DNA from: Aliiroseovarius crassostreae
Lineage (GTDB): Bacteria > Pseudomonadota > Alphaproteobacteria > Rhodobacterales > Rhodobacteraceae
Length of the DNA stretch: 64,000 nucleotides
Reading direction: 5' to 3'
Assembly (NCBI RefSeq): GCF_001307765.1
Contig: NZ_LKBA01000009.1
Span: 1 to 64,000, forward strand
Shown: in pieces, positions 32,725 to 42,634 of the stretch
How the letters are laid out: the number at the start of each line of letters is the position of its first letter
Numbering within the stretch: position 1 is the stretch's first letter
The notes under the pieces: model-generated
Told to the model about the DNA's origin: nothing
The model's input: the letters and a program-made list of their open reading frames with translations, nothing else
The model's database searches: none
Made by a program: the position numbers and the translations under genes

Positions 32725-35700
32725 ATGACCAAGCTGACCCATATCCGCTCCACCCTGCGCGCAAATCACCTGCGCGACGAGCGTGCCGTGCTGGCCGACC
32801 TGACCGCCGCCCACCCGTTCAGCGCCGCCGAGCGCGCCATGGCCCGCAATGCCGCCACCCGGCTGGTCGAGGACATTCGCGGCCACAGCGATCCGGGGCT
32901 GATGGAAGTGTTCCTGGCCGAATATGGCCTGTCGACCAGCGAAGGCGTCGCCCTGATGTGCCTGGCCGAGGCGCTGCTGCGCGTGCCCGATGCAGATACG
33001 ATCGACGCGCTGATCGAAGACAAGATCGCCCCCTCGTCCTGGGGCCAGCACCTTGGCCAATCCTCCTCCTCTCTGGTCAATGCCTCGACCTGGGCCCTGA
33101 TGCTGACCGGCAAGGTTTTACAAGAAGGCGAAGGGGTGATTGCCACGCTCAAGGGCGCCGTGAAACGGCTGGGTGAACCGGTGATCCGGGCGGCTGTTGG
33201 CCGCGCGATGAAAGAGATGGGCGCGCAGTTCGTGCTGGGGGAAACCATCAAAGAAGCCGTGAAGCGGGGCAAGAAGAAGGAAAAGGAAGGCTATACCTAT
33301 TCCTATGACATGCTGGGCGAAGCGGCGCTGACCGCCGAAGACGCCAAGGGCTTCCTCACCGCCTATTCCGATGCGATTGCCAATCTGGCCGCGGAATGCC
33401 GCTCAGGTGACATTCGTGAAAATCCGGGCATCTCGATCAAACTGTCCGCCCTGCACCCGCGTTACGAAGTGGGACAGCGCGACCGGGTGATGAGCGAGCT
33501 GGTGCCGGTGACGCTAAAACTGGCCCAACAGGCCAAGGCCGCCGGGATGGGCTTCAATATCGACGCGGAAGAGGCCGACCGGCTGGAACTGTCGATGGAT
33601 GTGATCGAAACCGTGCTGCGCGACCCCTCGCTGGCCGGTTGGGACGGGTTTGGCGTGGTGGTGCAGGCCTATGGCAAACGCGCCGCCCAAGTGATCGACT
33701 GGCTTTATACACTGGCCGAAGATCTGGATCGCAAGATCATGGTGCGCCTGGTGAAAGGGGCCTATTGGGACACCGAGGTAAAACGCGCGCAGGTCGAAGG
33801 GCTGAAGGGCTTCCCGGTCTATACCCGCAAACTTGCCACCGACATCTCTTATATCTGCAACGCCCGCAAGCTGTTGGGGATGACCAACCGGATCTACCCG
33901 CAATTTGCGACCCACAACGCCCACACCGTGGCCGCGATCCTGCAGATGGCCGGCGACAACAGATCGTTTGAATTCCAGCGCCTGCACGGGATGGGCGAAA
34001 GCCTGCACGACATTGTGCTGAAACAAAACGGCACCCGCTGCCGCATCTATGCCCCGGTCGGCGCCCATCGCGACCTCCTGGCCTATCTGGTGCGCCGCCT
34101 GCTTGAAAACGGCGCCAACTCCTCTTTCGTGAACCAGATCGTCGACGAAGACGTGCCCGCCGAAACCGTCGCCGCCGACCCGTTTGAGGCCTATGGCGCA
34201 GGGGGGCAGAACGCCGCGGTCAAAACGCCTGCAAACCTGTTCGGTTCGGAACGGGTCAACTCGAAAGGCTGGGATCTGCATGATGAAGACGACCTGGCCG
34301 ATATTGTGGCCGCCCGCACCCCGTTCAAAACCAAAACCTGGGCCGTGGGCCCGCTGATCGCAGGCGATGTGGAAGGGGACAGCGCGCATAAGGTGATCAA
34401 CCCCGCCAACCCTTCAGACGTGCTGGGCGAGGTCACTCAGGTCTCCGCCAAAGATGTGGAAACCGCGCTGAACGCCGCCGCCCCCTGGGATGCGGATGCC
34501 GCCACCCGCGCCGAGGTGCTGAACCGCGCCGCCGATCTTTACGAAGAACATTTCGGCGAAATCTTTGCCATCCTCATCCGCGAAGCCGGGAAAACGCCGA
34601 TGGATGCCATTGCCGAGCTGCGCGAAGCGGTCGACTTCCTGCGCTATTACGCAGCGCGGGGTCTGGAACAGAAACTGCCCGCCCGCGGGGTGATGGCCTG
34701 CATTTCACCTTGGAACTTCCCACTGGCGATCTTCTCGGGCCAGATTGCCGCAGCCCTGGCAGCAGGCAATGGCGTGCTGGCAAAACCGGCTGAACCCACC
34801 GCCATCATCGCCACCCGCGCCGTGCAGCTGATGCATGAGGCCGGCGTGCCAGTCTCAGCCCTGCAACTCCTGCCCGGTCGCGGATCGGTTGTCGGCGCGC
34901 GCATCACCTCGGATCCGCGCATCAAAGGCGTCTGCTTCACCGGCTCCACCGCCACCGCCCAGACCATCAACCGCGCCATGGCCGAAGGCGTCGCCCCCGG
35001 CGCCCCGCTGATCGCCGAAACCGGCGGGCTGAACGCCATGATCGTCGACAGCACCGCCCTGCCCGAACAGGCGATCAAGGATATCGTGGCCTCAAGTTTC
35101 CAATCCGCCGGCCAGCGCTGCTCAGCCCTGCGGATGCTTTACGTGCAGGAAGATGTGGCCTCCCCGTTCCTCAAGATGCTGTATGGCGCAATGGACGAAC
35201 TGGTGGTCGGCAACCCCTGGAACCTGTCCACCGACACCGGCCCGGTCATCAACGAAGGGGCCCGGCGCGAGATCCAGGACTATATCGAGGCCGCGCGGCG
35301 CGACGGTCGCCTGCTGAAGGAACTCAACACCCCGCAAGACGGCACCTTCATCGCCCCCACCGTTCTGTCCGTCTCCGGCATTGCCGATCTGGAAAAAGAA
35401 GTGTTCGGTCCGGTCATGCATGTGGCCACCTTTAAATCCGATGAGCTCGACGACGTGGTGGCCGCCATCAACGCCACCGGGTTCGGGCTGACCTTCGGGA
35501 TGCACACCCGCATCGACGATCGGGTCGAACAGGTGACCTCGCAGCTGAATGTCGGCAATATGTATATCAACCGCAACCAGATCGGCGCCATCGTGGGATC
35601 TCAACCCTTCGGGGGCGAGGGCCTTTCCGGCACCGGCCCAAAGGCAGGCGGCCCGAACTACGTGCCCCGCTTCACCCAACCCGACAGCCGCACCCTCGCC

Positions 35701-36198
35701 GCCGAGGCAGGATCAACCGTGGATCTGGCCCGCCTGCAGGCCGCAATTGACGCAGCCCCCCGCCCCGCCCGGCGGGCCCTGACCTGCGACGCCCTGCCCG
35801 GCCCAACCGGCGAAAGCAACATGCTGTCCGTCTATGGTCGCGGGCTGTTCCTCTGCACCGGCCCCACATTGGCCGCCGCAAAAGAACAGGCCGAAATTGC
35901 CCGGGCCCATGGCTGCACCAGTGTGATCATTGCCCCCGGCGCCTCGGGCGAACACGCGGTGGACGGAACACTGGATCCCGCAAGCCTCACCGCGCTGACC
36001 GGGATCGACGGCGTGGTGTCCTGGGCAGAAGAGGCGCCCCTGCGCGACATGCGCCGTGCGCTCGCCGCCCGCAGCGGTGCGCTGGTGGCACTGATCACGG
36101 ACGAGGATTTCGGTCCACGCTGCCTGATGGAGCGTCACATCTGTATCGACACCACCGCAGCCGGTGGCAATGCCTCCCTGCTCGCGCAAGCGAGCTAA
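32725..36198 (+). CDS. putA: Bifunctional proline dehydrogenase / P5C dehydrogenase PutA
   Basis: The 1157-residue enzyme oxidises proline to glutamate in two steps, at the inner face of the membrane. The start at 32725 follows GAGGA by a proper distance; an in-frame ATG at 32695 is less likely. The N-terminal alpha domain is followed by the FAD proline dehydrogenase barrel (about 140-470, VRLVKGAYWDTE and RLHGMGESLHD). The aldehyde dehydrogenase domain (about 520-1000) has PWNFP and catalytic Cys799 in SAGQRCSALR. A C-terminal ALDH-like domain (about 1010-1157) follows. There is no ribbon-helix-helix domain, so regulation is by PutR. This is the long bifunctional form seen in many alphaproteobacteria. 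Confidence 0.95.
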   Translation: MTKLTHIRSTLRANHLRDERAVLADLTAAHPFSAAERAMARNAATRLVEDIRGHSDPGLMEVFLAEYGLSTSEGVALMCLAEALLRVPDADTIDALIEDKIAPSSWGQHLGQSSSSLVNASTWALMLTGKVLQEGEGVIATLKGAVKRLGEPVIRAAVGRAMKEMGAQFVLGETIKEAVKRGKKKEKEGYTYSYDMLGEAALTAEDAKGFLTAYSDAIANLAAECRSGDIRENPGISIKLSALHPRYEVGQRDRVMSELVPVTLKLAQQAKAAGMGFNIDAEEADRLELSMDVIETVLRDPSLAGWDGFGVVVQAYGKRAAQVIDWLYTLAEDLDRKIMVRLVKGAYWDTEVKRAQVEGLKGFPVYTRKLATDISYICNARKLLGMTNRIYPQFATHNAHTVAAILQMAGDNRSFEFQRLHGMGESLHDIVLKQNGTRCRIYAPVGAHRDLLAYLVRRLLENGANSSFVNQIVDEDVPAETVAADPFEAYGAGGQNAAVKTPANLFGSERVNSKGWDLHDEDDLADIVAARTPFKTKTWAVGPLIAGDVEGDSAHKVINPANPSDVLGEVTQVSAKDVETALNAAAPWDADAATRAEVLNRAADLYEEHFGEIFAILIREAGKTPMDAIAELREAVDFLRYYAARGLEQKLPARGVMACISPWNFPLAIFSGQIAAALAAGNGVLAKPAEPTAIIATRAVQLMHEAGVPVSALQLLPGRGSVVGARITSDPRIKGVCFTGSTATAQTINRAMAEGVAPGAPLIAETGGLNAMIVDSTALPEQAIKDIVASSFQSAGQRCSALRMLYVQEDVASPFLKMLYGAMDELVVGNPWNLSTDTGPVINEGARREIQDYIEAARRDGRLLKELNTPQDGTFIAPTVLSVSGIADLEKEVFGPVMHVATFKSDELDDVVAAINATGFGLTFGMHTRIDDRVEQVTSQLNVGNMYINRNQIGAIVGSQPFGGEGLSGTGPKAGGPNYVPRFTQPDSRTLAAEAGSTVDLARLQAAIDAAPRPARRALTCDALPGPTGESNMLSVYGRGLFLCTGPTLAAAKEQAEIARAHGCTSVIIAPGASGEHAVDGTLDPASLTALTGIDGVVSWAEEAPLRDMRRALAARSGALVALITDEDFGPRCLMERHICIDTTAAGGNASLLAQAS

Positions 36199-36218
36199 AC
36201 CGTCCACCACATGAAAAA

Positions 36219-36257
36219 CCGGGAGCCCCCCATATGCGGCTCCCGGCCCTCTTTTTC
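36219..36257 (+). terminator. Rho-independent terminator of putA
   Basis: CCGGGAGCC (36219-36227) and GGCTCCCGG (36238-36246) form a perfect 9-bp stem, followed by CCCTCTTTTTCTT. It lies 20 bp after the putA stop and before the convergent hydantoinase gene. Confidence 0.85.
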
Positions 36258-36313
36258 TTGCTGAAAATACCTCGGGGTGAGACCCGCAGGGTCGAGGGGC
36301 AGCGCCCCTCCCG

Positions 36314-38317
36314 TCAAACCGCAATCCGGGGGCGCCCCGAAGCCTCGGCACTCACATCCGCATCCAAAAACACCTCGCGCCCATCAATTGTGGCGGTCCG
36401 GATATTGCGATCTGCCCGGGTGTGGATCCCCTCCGCCCCCGCCGCTTCCGCCTCAGCCTGCGCTTGCACCAACAACAGCTCTTCCACCCGGGCCATGGCC
36501 GCATCAGCGGAAGGGAAATCCTCGGGTCCCTGTTCCAGATGCGCCCGGAACTTGCCTTCGGAGGGGCTTGTCACACTCGCGCTATGGCGAATGGTGATCC
36601 GCCCCACCACCGCGCCAATGGCATTGGCCACATGGGCGTGGCGCGGCAGTTTCATCTCACAGCCCAGCCGCGCGCCAACGGCGGGGTAATAGGTCGGCGC
36701 CGACGCCCCCAGCCCCACCACCGGAAGGTTCAGACCGGTGTCGATGCGCACAAGCCCACGATGCGCGCCCAGCCCACGCTGGGTCAGCACATGGCGGGCC
36801 AGCTCCTCTGGCGACAGGTCAAACCCATCCTCTTCCTGCGCAAAGGCGCTTTCCAGCAGCGCGATCCCGGTCTGGTGTGTCAGCTGATCAATGATCATCC
36901 GCGCCACCTCTTCGGCGGATTGCGTCAGCACCTTGCCCGCCCCGGTGCGCTGGCGGCCAAACAGCACCAGCGCCTTTTCCGCCGCCGCCCGGTCCCAGGC
37001 CGCATTCAGCCCCAGAACATGGCTCGCATCCGAAGGGGTGATGCCCGAAATCTGCACCAGCCCGCGCTCGATCAGGCGGCGCAGCGCCATATATTCCAAC
37101 CGCGAGGAGAGCACCTCCCCCAGCGCGTGAATCTCCTCCCCGATCCGGTCCAGCAGCCCGGTTTCCCGCGTGCTCAACCCGGTGCGCAGCGCCCCTTTCA
37201 CAGGGCGCACGAAACGGGCAAAATGCTCCCCCAGATAAGTGCTTTTCAGCTGTGTATCCAATACCTTATGCACCAAATCAGGGGCTTCTGTGGCAATCAA
37301 GGATACCGGCAGGACGCGACGCGGGCCAAGGGTGATCTGGCCCTCAAGGCCACTTTTCACCAGATGCGCCTCACTGTCTCCGCCCAGGCCGGTGGTGCGC
37401 ATCGCAACCGCTTCGACCATGGTGCGATAGGGGCCAACGCGGGCGCCATCGGGATCAATCGCCGGGCGCCCATCGCGCAGCAGCGCCACATCGGTGGTGG
37501 TGCCGCCAATATCGCTGACCAGCGCCTCGGCCACACCCGTCATCCAACGCGCGCCAACAATGCTCGCCGCCGGACCGGAGAGGATGGTCTCAATCGGGCG
37601 CTCCAGCGCAAACTCCGCCGAAATCAGCGCGCCATCCCCGCGCACAACCATCAAGGGCGCATCCACACCCAGTTCAGCCAGCCGGGCCTGCGCCCGCGTG
37701 ATCAGCCGGTTGATCATGCCGATCAGCCGCGCATTCAACACGGCGGTCAGGGCGCGTTTCGGACCGCCCAGCTTGGCCGACAGGTGGTGCGAGCAGCTGA
37801 CCGGTTTGCCCAGACGGTCTTGAATGATCTCCGCCACCCGCCGCTCATGCCCGGTATTGCGGGTGGCAAATTGCGCGCCGATCGCAAAGGCGGACACCTC
37901 ATCACCATGCGCCTCCAGCCATTCCACCAGCGCCGCCTCATCCAACGGGGCCGCCTCATTGCCGGCATAGTCATGGCCGCCCGCGACCAGCGCAAAAGGA
38001 TCGTCCCCAATCGCCTCGGAAAGCCCGTTGCGCGCCATGTCCTTTTCGTCAAAACCGATCAGGACAAGCCCCACCCGCTCGCCCTGCCCTTCGATCAGGG
38101 CATTGGTGGCCAGCGTGGTCGAAAGCGACGCGAGTGTCACATCTTTGGGCGACACCCCAGCCTCCGCAAACACCGCCTGCGCCGCCAGACCGATTCCCTC
38201 AGCCAGATCGTGGCGCGTGGTCAGGGATTTGGCGGCGGCAATCACCGTCTTTTCATCTTCGATCAGAACCGCATCCGTATAGGTGCCGCCCGTATCCACG
38301 CCCAATGCCAATGCCAT
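36314..38317 (-). CDS. Hydantoinase/oxoprolinase family protein (HyuA-like)
   Basis: The 667-residue protein has the ASKHA-type ATP site of this family: GVDTGGTYTDAVL near the N-terminus (6-18) and SDIGGTTTDVALLRDGR near 275-291. The Hydant_A_N domain (about 4-180) and hydantoinase A domain (about 200-480) are present. HyuA-type proteins open cyclic imides such as hydantoins, N-methylhydantoin or 5-oxoproline with ATP, usually with a HyuB partner. No hyuB is next to it, so the substrate and partner are unclear. The gene is convergent with putA; 5-oxoproline would fit glutamate/proline metabolism, but that is inference. It is divergent from bioB with 174 bp between. Confidence 0.85.
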   Translation of the reverse strand: MALALGVDTGGTYTDAVLIEDEKTVIAAAKSLTTRHDLAEGIGLAAQAVFAEAGVSPKDVTLASLSTTLATNALIEGQGERVGLVLIGFDEKDMARNGLSEAIGDDPFALVAGGHDYAGNEAAPLDEAALVEWLEAHGDEVSAFAIGAQFATRNTGHERRVAEIIQDRLGKPVSCSHHLSAKLGGPKRALTAVLNARLIGMINRLITRAQARLAELGVDAPLMVVRGDGALISAEFALERPIETILSGPAASIVGARWMTGVAEALVSDIGGTTTDVALLRDGRPAIDPDGARVGPYRTMVEAVAMRTTGLGGDSEAHLVKSGLEGQITLGPRRVLPVSLIATEAPDLVHKVLDTQLKSTYLGEHFARFVRPVKGALRTGLSTRETGLLDRIGEEIHALGEVLSSRLEYMALRRLIERGLVQISGITPSDASHVLGLNAAWDRAAAEKALVLFGRQRTGAGKVLTQSAEEVARMIIDQLTHQTGIALLESAFAQEEDGFDLSPEELARHVLTQRGLGAHRGLVRIDTGLNLPVVGLGASAPTYYPAVGARLGCEMKLPRHAHVANAIGAVVGRITIRHSASVTSPSEGKFRAHLEQGPEDFPSADAAMARVEELLLVQAQAEAEAAGAEGIHTRADRNIRTATIDGREVFLDADVSAEASGRPRIAV

Positions 38318-38425
38318 GTCTCTTCTCCTGTTTCGCCCTTCTCACATAGCGCCCCACCCTGCCCCCTGTCAGGCGATTTCCGACCGCAGGAGTCGTTTTT
38401 CACATGTCCCGACACAAAGCACCGC

Positions 38426-38453
38426 TTGCCTTTTCAAAAACTATAGATAATAT
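38426..38453 (+). promoter_or_regulatory. bioB promoter overlapped by a BioR box
   Basis: The -35 TTGCCT (38426-38431), a 16-bp spacer and the -10 TAATAT (38448-38453) form a sigma70 promoter. CTATAGATAA (38441-38450) matches the reverse complement of the BioR consensus TTATCTATAA at 9 of 10 positions and covers the -10 box. Binding of the GntR-type repressor BioR here would block RNA polymerase when biotin is sufficient. Confidence 0.75.
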
Positions 38454-38481
38454 CTCCAACCAAATGTCACCTAACGGGGTT

Positions 38482-38491
38482 TTATCTATAA
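38482..38491 (+). promoter_or_regulatory. Perfect BioR box directly before the bioB start codon
   Basis: TTATCTATAA is an exact BioR consensus. It ends one base before the bioB ATG at 38492 and lies 41 bp after the first box (about four helical turns). The pair could be bound together. It also falls in the place of the ribosome site spacing, so it constrains the bioB leader. Confidence 0.8.
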
Positions 38492-39544
38492 ATGGAAAAC
38501 GGCAAGAAAATCTGGACCCGGGAAGAGGCGCTCGCCCTGCATGACCAACCGCTGATGGACCTGCTGTTTCAGGCCCAGACCGTGCATCGGGCCAATTTCG
38601 ACCCCAACAAGGTGCAGATGTCGCGCCTGCTGTCGATCAAGACCGGCGGCTGCGCCGAAGACTGCTCCTATTGCTCACAATCAGCCCGGAACGGCTCAAA
38701 ACTCACCGCCTCCAAACTGATCGAGGTCGAGCGCGTCCTGTCCGAAGCCCGCAAGGCCAAAGAGGCCGGGGCCACGCGCTATTGCATGGGGGCGGCCTGG
38801 CGCGAACCCAAAGAACGCGACATGGACCAGCTCATCGCCATGGTCGAAGGCGTCAAGGCCATGGGCATGGAAAGCTGCATGACGCTGGGGATGCTCGACG
38901 ATACGCAGGTCATTCGCCTGAAAAATGCAGGCCTGGATTACTACAACCACAATGTCGACACCTCGGAACGGTTTTACCCCGAGGTGATCACCACCCGCAC
39001 CTATGCGGACCGGATCGACACGCTCAATCGGGTGCGCGAAGCGGGGATCAAGGTCTGCTCTGGCGGCATCCTTGGCATGGGCGAGGAAGGACAGGACCGG
39101 GTTGATATGCTGGTGACCCTGGCCAACCTCGAAGAGGCCCCCGACAGCGTGCCGATCAACATGCTGATGCCGCAGGAAAACACCCCGCTGGCAGACCTGA
39201 AACCGATTGATCCGATCGCTTTTGTCCGCGTCATCGCCACCGCCCGCATCATGATGCCGCTCTCACATGTGCGCCTGTCGGCAGGCCGCAGCGACATGAC
39301 GGATGAGATGCAGGCAATGTGTTTCTTCGCCGGGGCCAACTCGATCTTCTGTGGCGACACGCTGCTGACCGCGGACAACCCCGAAGACGACAAGGACATG
39401 GCGCTGTTTGCCCGGCTCGGCCTTAAACCGATGGTCGCGGCCGACCATATGGATTGCGACAAGAAGAAAGCCGCACAGCAGCCCCCGATCCCCAACCTGC
39501 GCCCTTTTGGGGCCAGCACCGCCCCGGTTGAGGCCGCTGAATGA
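38492..39544 (+). CDS. bioB: Biotin synthase
   Basis: The 350-residue radical SAM enzyme inserts sulfur into dethiobiotin, the last step of biotin synthesis. The 4Fe-4S ligands are Cys54, Cys58 and Cys61 (CAEDCSYC). Further conserved blocks are YYNHNVDTS and [12 protein letters not shown], and SAGRSDM holds the 2Fe-2S Arg ligand. [13 protein letters not shown] is also present. It heads the operon bioBFDAGC and is controlled by two BioR boxes. It overlaps bioF by 4 bp. The C-terminus ends in a short Ala/Pro tail after the usual end. Confidence 0.95.
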   Translation: MENGKKIWTREEALALHDQPLMDLLFQAQTVHRANFDPNKVQMSRLLSIKTGGCAEDCSYCSQSARNGSKLTASKLIEVERVLSEARKAKEAGATRYCMGAAWREPKERDMDQLIAMVEGVKAMGMESCMTLGMLDDTQVIRLKNAGLDYYNHNVDTSERFYPEVITTRTYADRIDTLNRVREAGIKVCSGGILGMGEEGQDRVDMLVTLANLEEAPDSVPINMLMPQENTPLADLKPIDPIAFVRVIATARIMMPLSHVRLSAGRSDMTDEMQAMCFFAGANSIFCGDTLLTADNPEDDKDMALFARLGLKPMVAADHMDCDKKKAAQQPPIPNLRPFGASTAPVEAAE

Positions 39545-40722
39545 GCGTCACCGCCCGCCTGTCCGGCGCACTTGACGCCCTGTCCACGCGCCATCGCAGG
39601 CGGGCGCTGATCCCGCGCGCAGGGCTGGATTTTGCCTCGAATGACTATCTTGGTCTGGCCGGGTCAGAGCTTTTGCAGGCGGCGGCACGGGACGCATTGT
39701 CGCGCAATGTGCCCCTGGGGTCGGGCGGATCCCGGCTCTTACGGGGCAACCACGCAGAGCATCAGGCGCTTGAGCAGGAGGCCGCGCTGTTTTTCGGCGC
39801 CGAGGCCGCGCTTTTCATGGGCGGCGGGTTTCAGGCCAATCAGGCGATTTTCTCCACCCTTCCCGCGGCGGGCGACCTGATCTTGCATGACGCGCTGGTC
39901 CACGCCTCGGCCCATGAAGGGATGCGGCTGGGCCGGGCTGAGGCGCGCGCATTTGCCCATAATGACCTGTCATCGGCCCGCAGCACACTGGCACGCTGGC
40001 GCGCAGAAGGCGGGGCGAAGCGGGAGCGCGCTCAGGTCTGGATTGCGGTGGAATCGGTTTATTCGATGGAGGGGGACGTGGCCCCGCTGAAGGAGCTGGC
40101 CCGGTTCGCCGCTAAGGAAAACGCAGTACTCGTGGTGGATGAGGCCCATGCCACCGGTGTGTTCGGGGCGCGCGGCGAAGGGCTTGCCCATGGGGCGGCG
40201 GGGCCTCTTGGCGATCACCTGCTCACGCTGCATACCTGTGGCAAGGGGCTGGGGGTATCCGGCGGGCTGATCTGTGGCGCGCGCGTCATGATCGACACGC
40301 TGGTCAACCGCGCGCGGCCCTTCATCTTTGCCACGGCCCCGTCACCTTTTGATGCGGCCCTTGTGCGGGCGGTGCTGGCCGGGCTGGCCGAGCACCCCAC
40401 CCGCGTGCGGGCCGCGCAGGCCCGGATCCGTCATGCCCATGACGAAGCCGCACGAGTGCTGGCCCTGCCTGACCTCTCAAGCCAGATCATCCCGGTGGTG
40501 CTGGGGACCGATCAGGCGGCGATGCGGGCGGCGCAGGATCTGCAAAACCTGGGGTTCGACATTCGCGCCATCCGTCCGCCCACCGTTGCGCGTGGCACCG
40601 CGCGGCTGCGTGTCTCAATCACCGGGAACGTGACCCACCCGCAGATCACGCAGTTGATGGAGGCCATCGCCGCCACCTGCCCCATGGCACCTCCGCACCC
40701 CTCAATGGAGCCCCTCGCATGA
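39541..40722 (+). CDS. bioF: 8-amino-7-oxononanoate synthase
   Basis: The 393-residue PLP enzyme of the alpha-oxoamine synthase family joins pimeloyl-ACP (or CoA) and alanine. The cofactor lysine is Lys235 in [13 protein letters not shown]. The [13 protein letters not shown] and [12 protein letters not shown] blocks (Asp/His pair for the PLP ring) are present. The ATG overlaps bioB (ATGA). The phosphate-binding [11 protein letters not shown] is typical of BioF. It is the second gene of the biotin operon. Confidence 0.93.
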   Translation: MSVTARLSGALDALSTRHRRRALIPRAGLDFASNDYLGLAGSELLQAAARDALSRNVPLGSGGSRLLRGNHAEHQALEQEAALFFGAEAALFMGGGFQANQAIFSTLPAAGDLILHDALVHASAHEGMRLGRAEARAFAHNDLSSARSTLARWRAEGGAKRERAQVWIAVESVYSMEGDVAPLKELARFAAKENAVLVVDEAHATGVFGARGEGLAHGAAGPLGDHLLTLHTCGKGLGVSGGLICGARVMIDTLVNRARPFIFATAPSPFDAALVRAVLAGLAEHPTRVRAAQARIRHAHDEAARVLALPDLSSQIIPVVLGTDQAAMRAAQDLQNLGFDIRAIRPPTVARGTARLRVSITGNVTHPQITQLMEAIAATCPMAPPHPSMEPLA

Positions 40723-41339
40723 AACCGCTTGTCGTGACCGGAACCGATACCGGGGTCGGGAAATCCATCATCGCAGCCGGACTGACCGCAGCCCTTGGCG
40801 CGGCCTATTGGAAGCCGGTGCAATCCGGGTTGGAGGACGAAACCGACAGCGCGCTGGTGGCCCGCCTGACCGGCGTCACCCCGCTGCCCGAAACCTATCG
40901 CCTGCCCCTTCCGGCCTCGCCGCACCTGTCCGCCGAGGCGGCCGGGGTCGAGATCGACCTTGCAGAGCTGGCCCTGCCCGAGATCGACGGGCCTTTGGTG
41001 GTGGAGGGCGCAGGCGGCGTGATGGTGCCGCTGACACGCCGGCATTTCTACCTCGACCTGTTTGCCCGCTGGCAGGCACCGATTGTGCTGGTCGCACGCA
41101 CCCAGCTGGGCACAATCAACCACACCACCCTGTCGCTGCGCGCCCTGCGCGGGGCGGGGTGCCACGTGGTTGGCGTGATTTTCAACGGCCCGCCGGACCC
41201 CGAGGTCGAACAGACCATTTCCGAGATGAATTCCGTCGCCCATCTTGGCCGCCTCGCCCCCCTGGACGAGATCACACCCGACACATTGCGCAGGGGCTTT
41301 GGCGCGATCGACATGCCCACCATCCGGAGCGCGCTATGA
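40719..41339 (+). CDS. bioD: Dethiobiotin synthetase
   Basis: The 206-residue ATP-dependent enzyme forms the ureido ring of dethiobiotin from diaminopelargonate and CO2. The N-terminal P-loop is GTDTGVGKSIIA. KPVQSG (substrate Lys) and VEGAGGVMVPL are family blocks. It overlaps bioF and bioA by ATGA junctions, so translation is coupled along the operon. It is slightly shorter than E. coli BioD (about 225). Confidence 0.93.
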   Translation: MKPLVVTGTDTGVGKSIIAAGLTAALGAAYWKPVQSGLEDETDSALVARLTGVTPLPETYRLPLPASPHLSAEAAGVEIDLAELALPEIDGPLVVEGAGGVMVPLTRRHFYLDLFARWQAPIVLVARTQLGTINHTTLSLRALRGAGCHVVGVIFNGPPDPEVEQTISEMNSVAHLGRLAPLDEITPDTLRRGFGAIDMPTIRSAL

Positions 41340-42634
41340 AAGACACGCTTTCCCCCCGCGCCTTTGACGCCACCCATCTGTGGCACCCCTATACCAACGT
41401 GGCCGATCCCGGCCCAATGCATCTGATCACCGGGGCGGAGGGCATCTGGCTGACCCGGGACGATGGCGGGCAGATGATCGACGCCATGTCCTCTTGGTGG
41501 TGCACCATTCACGGCCACCGCCACAAGCAGATCACCGCGGCGATGAAAGCGCAGATCGACACGCTGCCACATGTGATGTTCGGCGGCCTCACCCATAACC
41601 CGGCGATTGAGCTGGGCCGCAAGCTGGTGGGGCTTCTGCCGGACGGGCTGGACCGGATCTTCTATTGCGACAGCGGGTCCGTGGCGGTGGAAGTGGCCAT
41701 GAAAATGGCGGTGCAATACCAGATCGCCACCGGCCACAGGAACAAGGTGGAATTTGCGACCATCCGCGGCGGCTATCATGGGGATACCTGGAAGGCGATG
41801 AGCGTCTGCGATCCGGTGAACGGGATGCATGGCCTCTTTCACGGCGCGCTGCAGATCCAGCATTTCCTGCCCCGCCCCGCCGTGACCATTGATCAGGACT
41901 GGAGCGACGACCCGGTGACAAACGGCCTCGCGGCCCTGTCAAAACTGCTGATCGACAAGGGCGACCGCATCGCAGCCCTGATTGTCGAACCGGTGGTGCA
42001 GGGCGCTGGCGGAATGTATTTTTACCACCCGCACTACCTGAAAGAGGCAAAAGCCCTCTGTGCTGCCCATGACGTGCTGCTGATTTTCGACGAAATTGCC
42101 ACCGGCTTTGGCCGCACCGGCGCGCTGTTTGCCGCCGAGATGGCCGACACGACGCCGGACATCCTGTGCCTCGGAAAGGCCCTGACCGGCGGGCATATCT
42201 CTTTTGCCGCCACCGTGACCACACAGGACATCGCCTATGGCATCGGCCGATCAGAGGCGGGCGTGTTCATGCATGGGCCGACCTATATGGGCAACCCCCT
42301 TGCCTGTGCAGCCGGGGCGGCCAGCCTGTCGCTGATCGAAACCGGCGCGTGGAAGGCACAAATCGCCGCAATAGAGACACAGATGAAGGCGGAACTCGCC
42401 CCCGCCCGCAGCCTGCCCGGCGTGCGGGACGTGCGGGTTCTGGGGGCAATTGGAGTGATCGAAATGCATACTCCGGTTGACCCGCGCGTGGCCCATGCGG
42501 CCGCCCCCCGAACCGGGGTCTGGCTGCGGCCCTTTGCCCATAACATCTATACCATGCCGCCCTTCATCATCCCCCCCGACGACCTGTCGCGCGTGACCGC
42601 CGCCATGGTCGAGCTTGCAAGGGGGCATGGATGA
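41336..42634 (+). CDS. bioA: Adenosylmethionine-8-amino-7-oxononanoate aminotransferase
   Basis: The class III PLP aminotransferase has 432 residues from the ATG at 41336, which overlaps the bioD stop; a longer upstream frame is only a shadow of bioD. Lys281 (CLGKALTGG) is the PLP lysine. WHPYTNV near the N-terminus and WWCTIHGH are BioA signatures for binding SAM and KAPA. The enzyme uses SAM as amino donor to make 7,8-diaminopelargonate. Confidence 0.94.
   Translation: MKDTLSPRAFDATHLWHPYTNVADPGPMHLITGAEGIWLTRDDGGQMIDAMSSWWCTIHGHRHKQITAAMKAQIDTLPHVMFGGLTHNPAIELGRKLVGLLPDGLDRIFYCDSGSVAVEVAMKMAVQYQIATGHRNKVEFATIRGGYHGDTWKAMSVCDPVNGMHGLFHGALQIQHFLPRPAVTIDQDWSDDPVTNGLAALSKLLIDKGDRIAALIVEPVVQGAGGMYFYHPHYLKEAKALCAAHDVLLIFDEIATGFGRTGALFAAEMADTTPDILCLGKALTGGHISFAATVTTQDIAYGIGRSEAGVFMHGPTYMGNPLACAAGAASLSLIETGAWKAQIAAIETQMKAELAPARSLPGVRDVRVLGAIGVIEMHTPVDPRVAHAAAPRTGVWLRPFAHNIYTMPPFIIPPDDLSRVTAAMVELARGHG

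Noticed and set aside
36422-38446. 674-residue open frame on the plus strand
   Set aside because: It is antisense to the hydantoinase-like gene, whose ATPase motifs are clear on the other strand.
40808-41335. Long N-terminal extension of BioA
   Set aside because: This part is a shadow frame of bioD; the BioA family starts at 41336 with an ATGA overlap.
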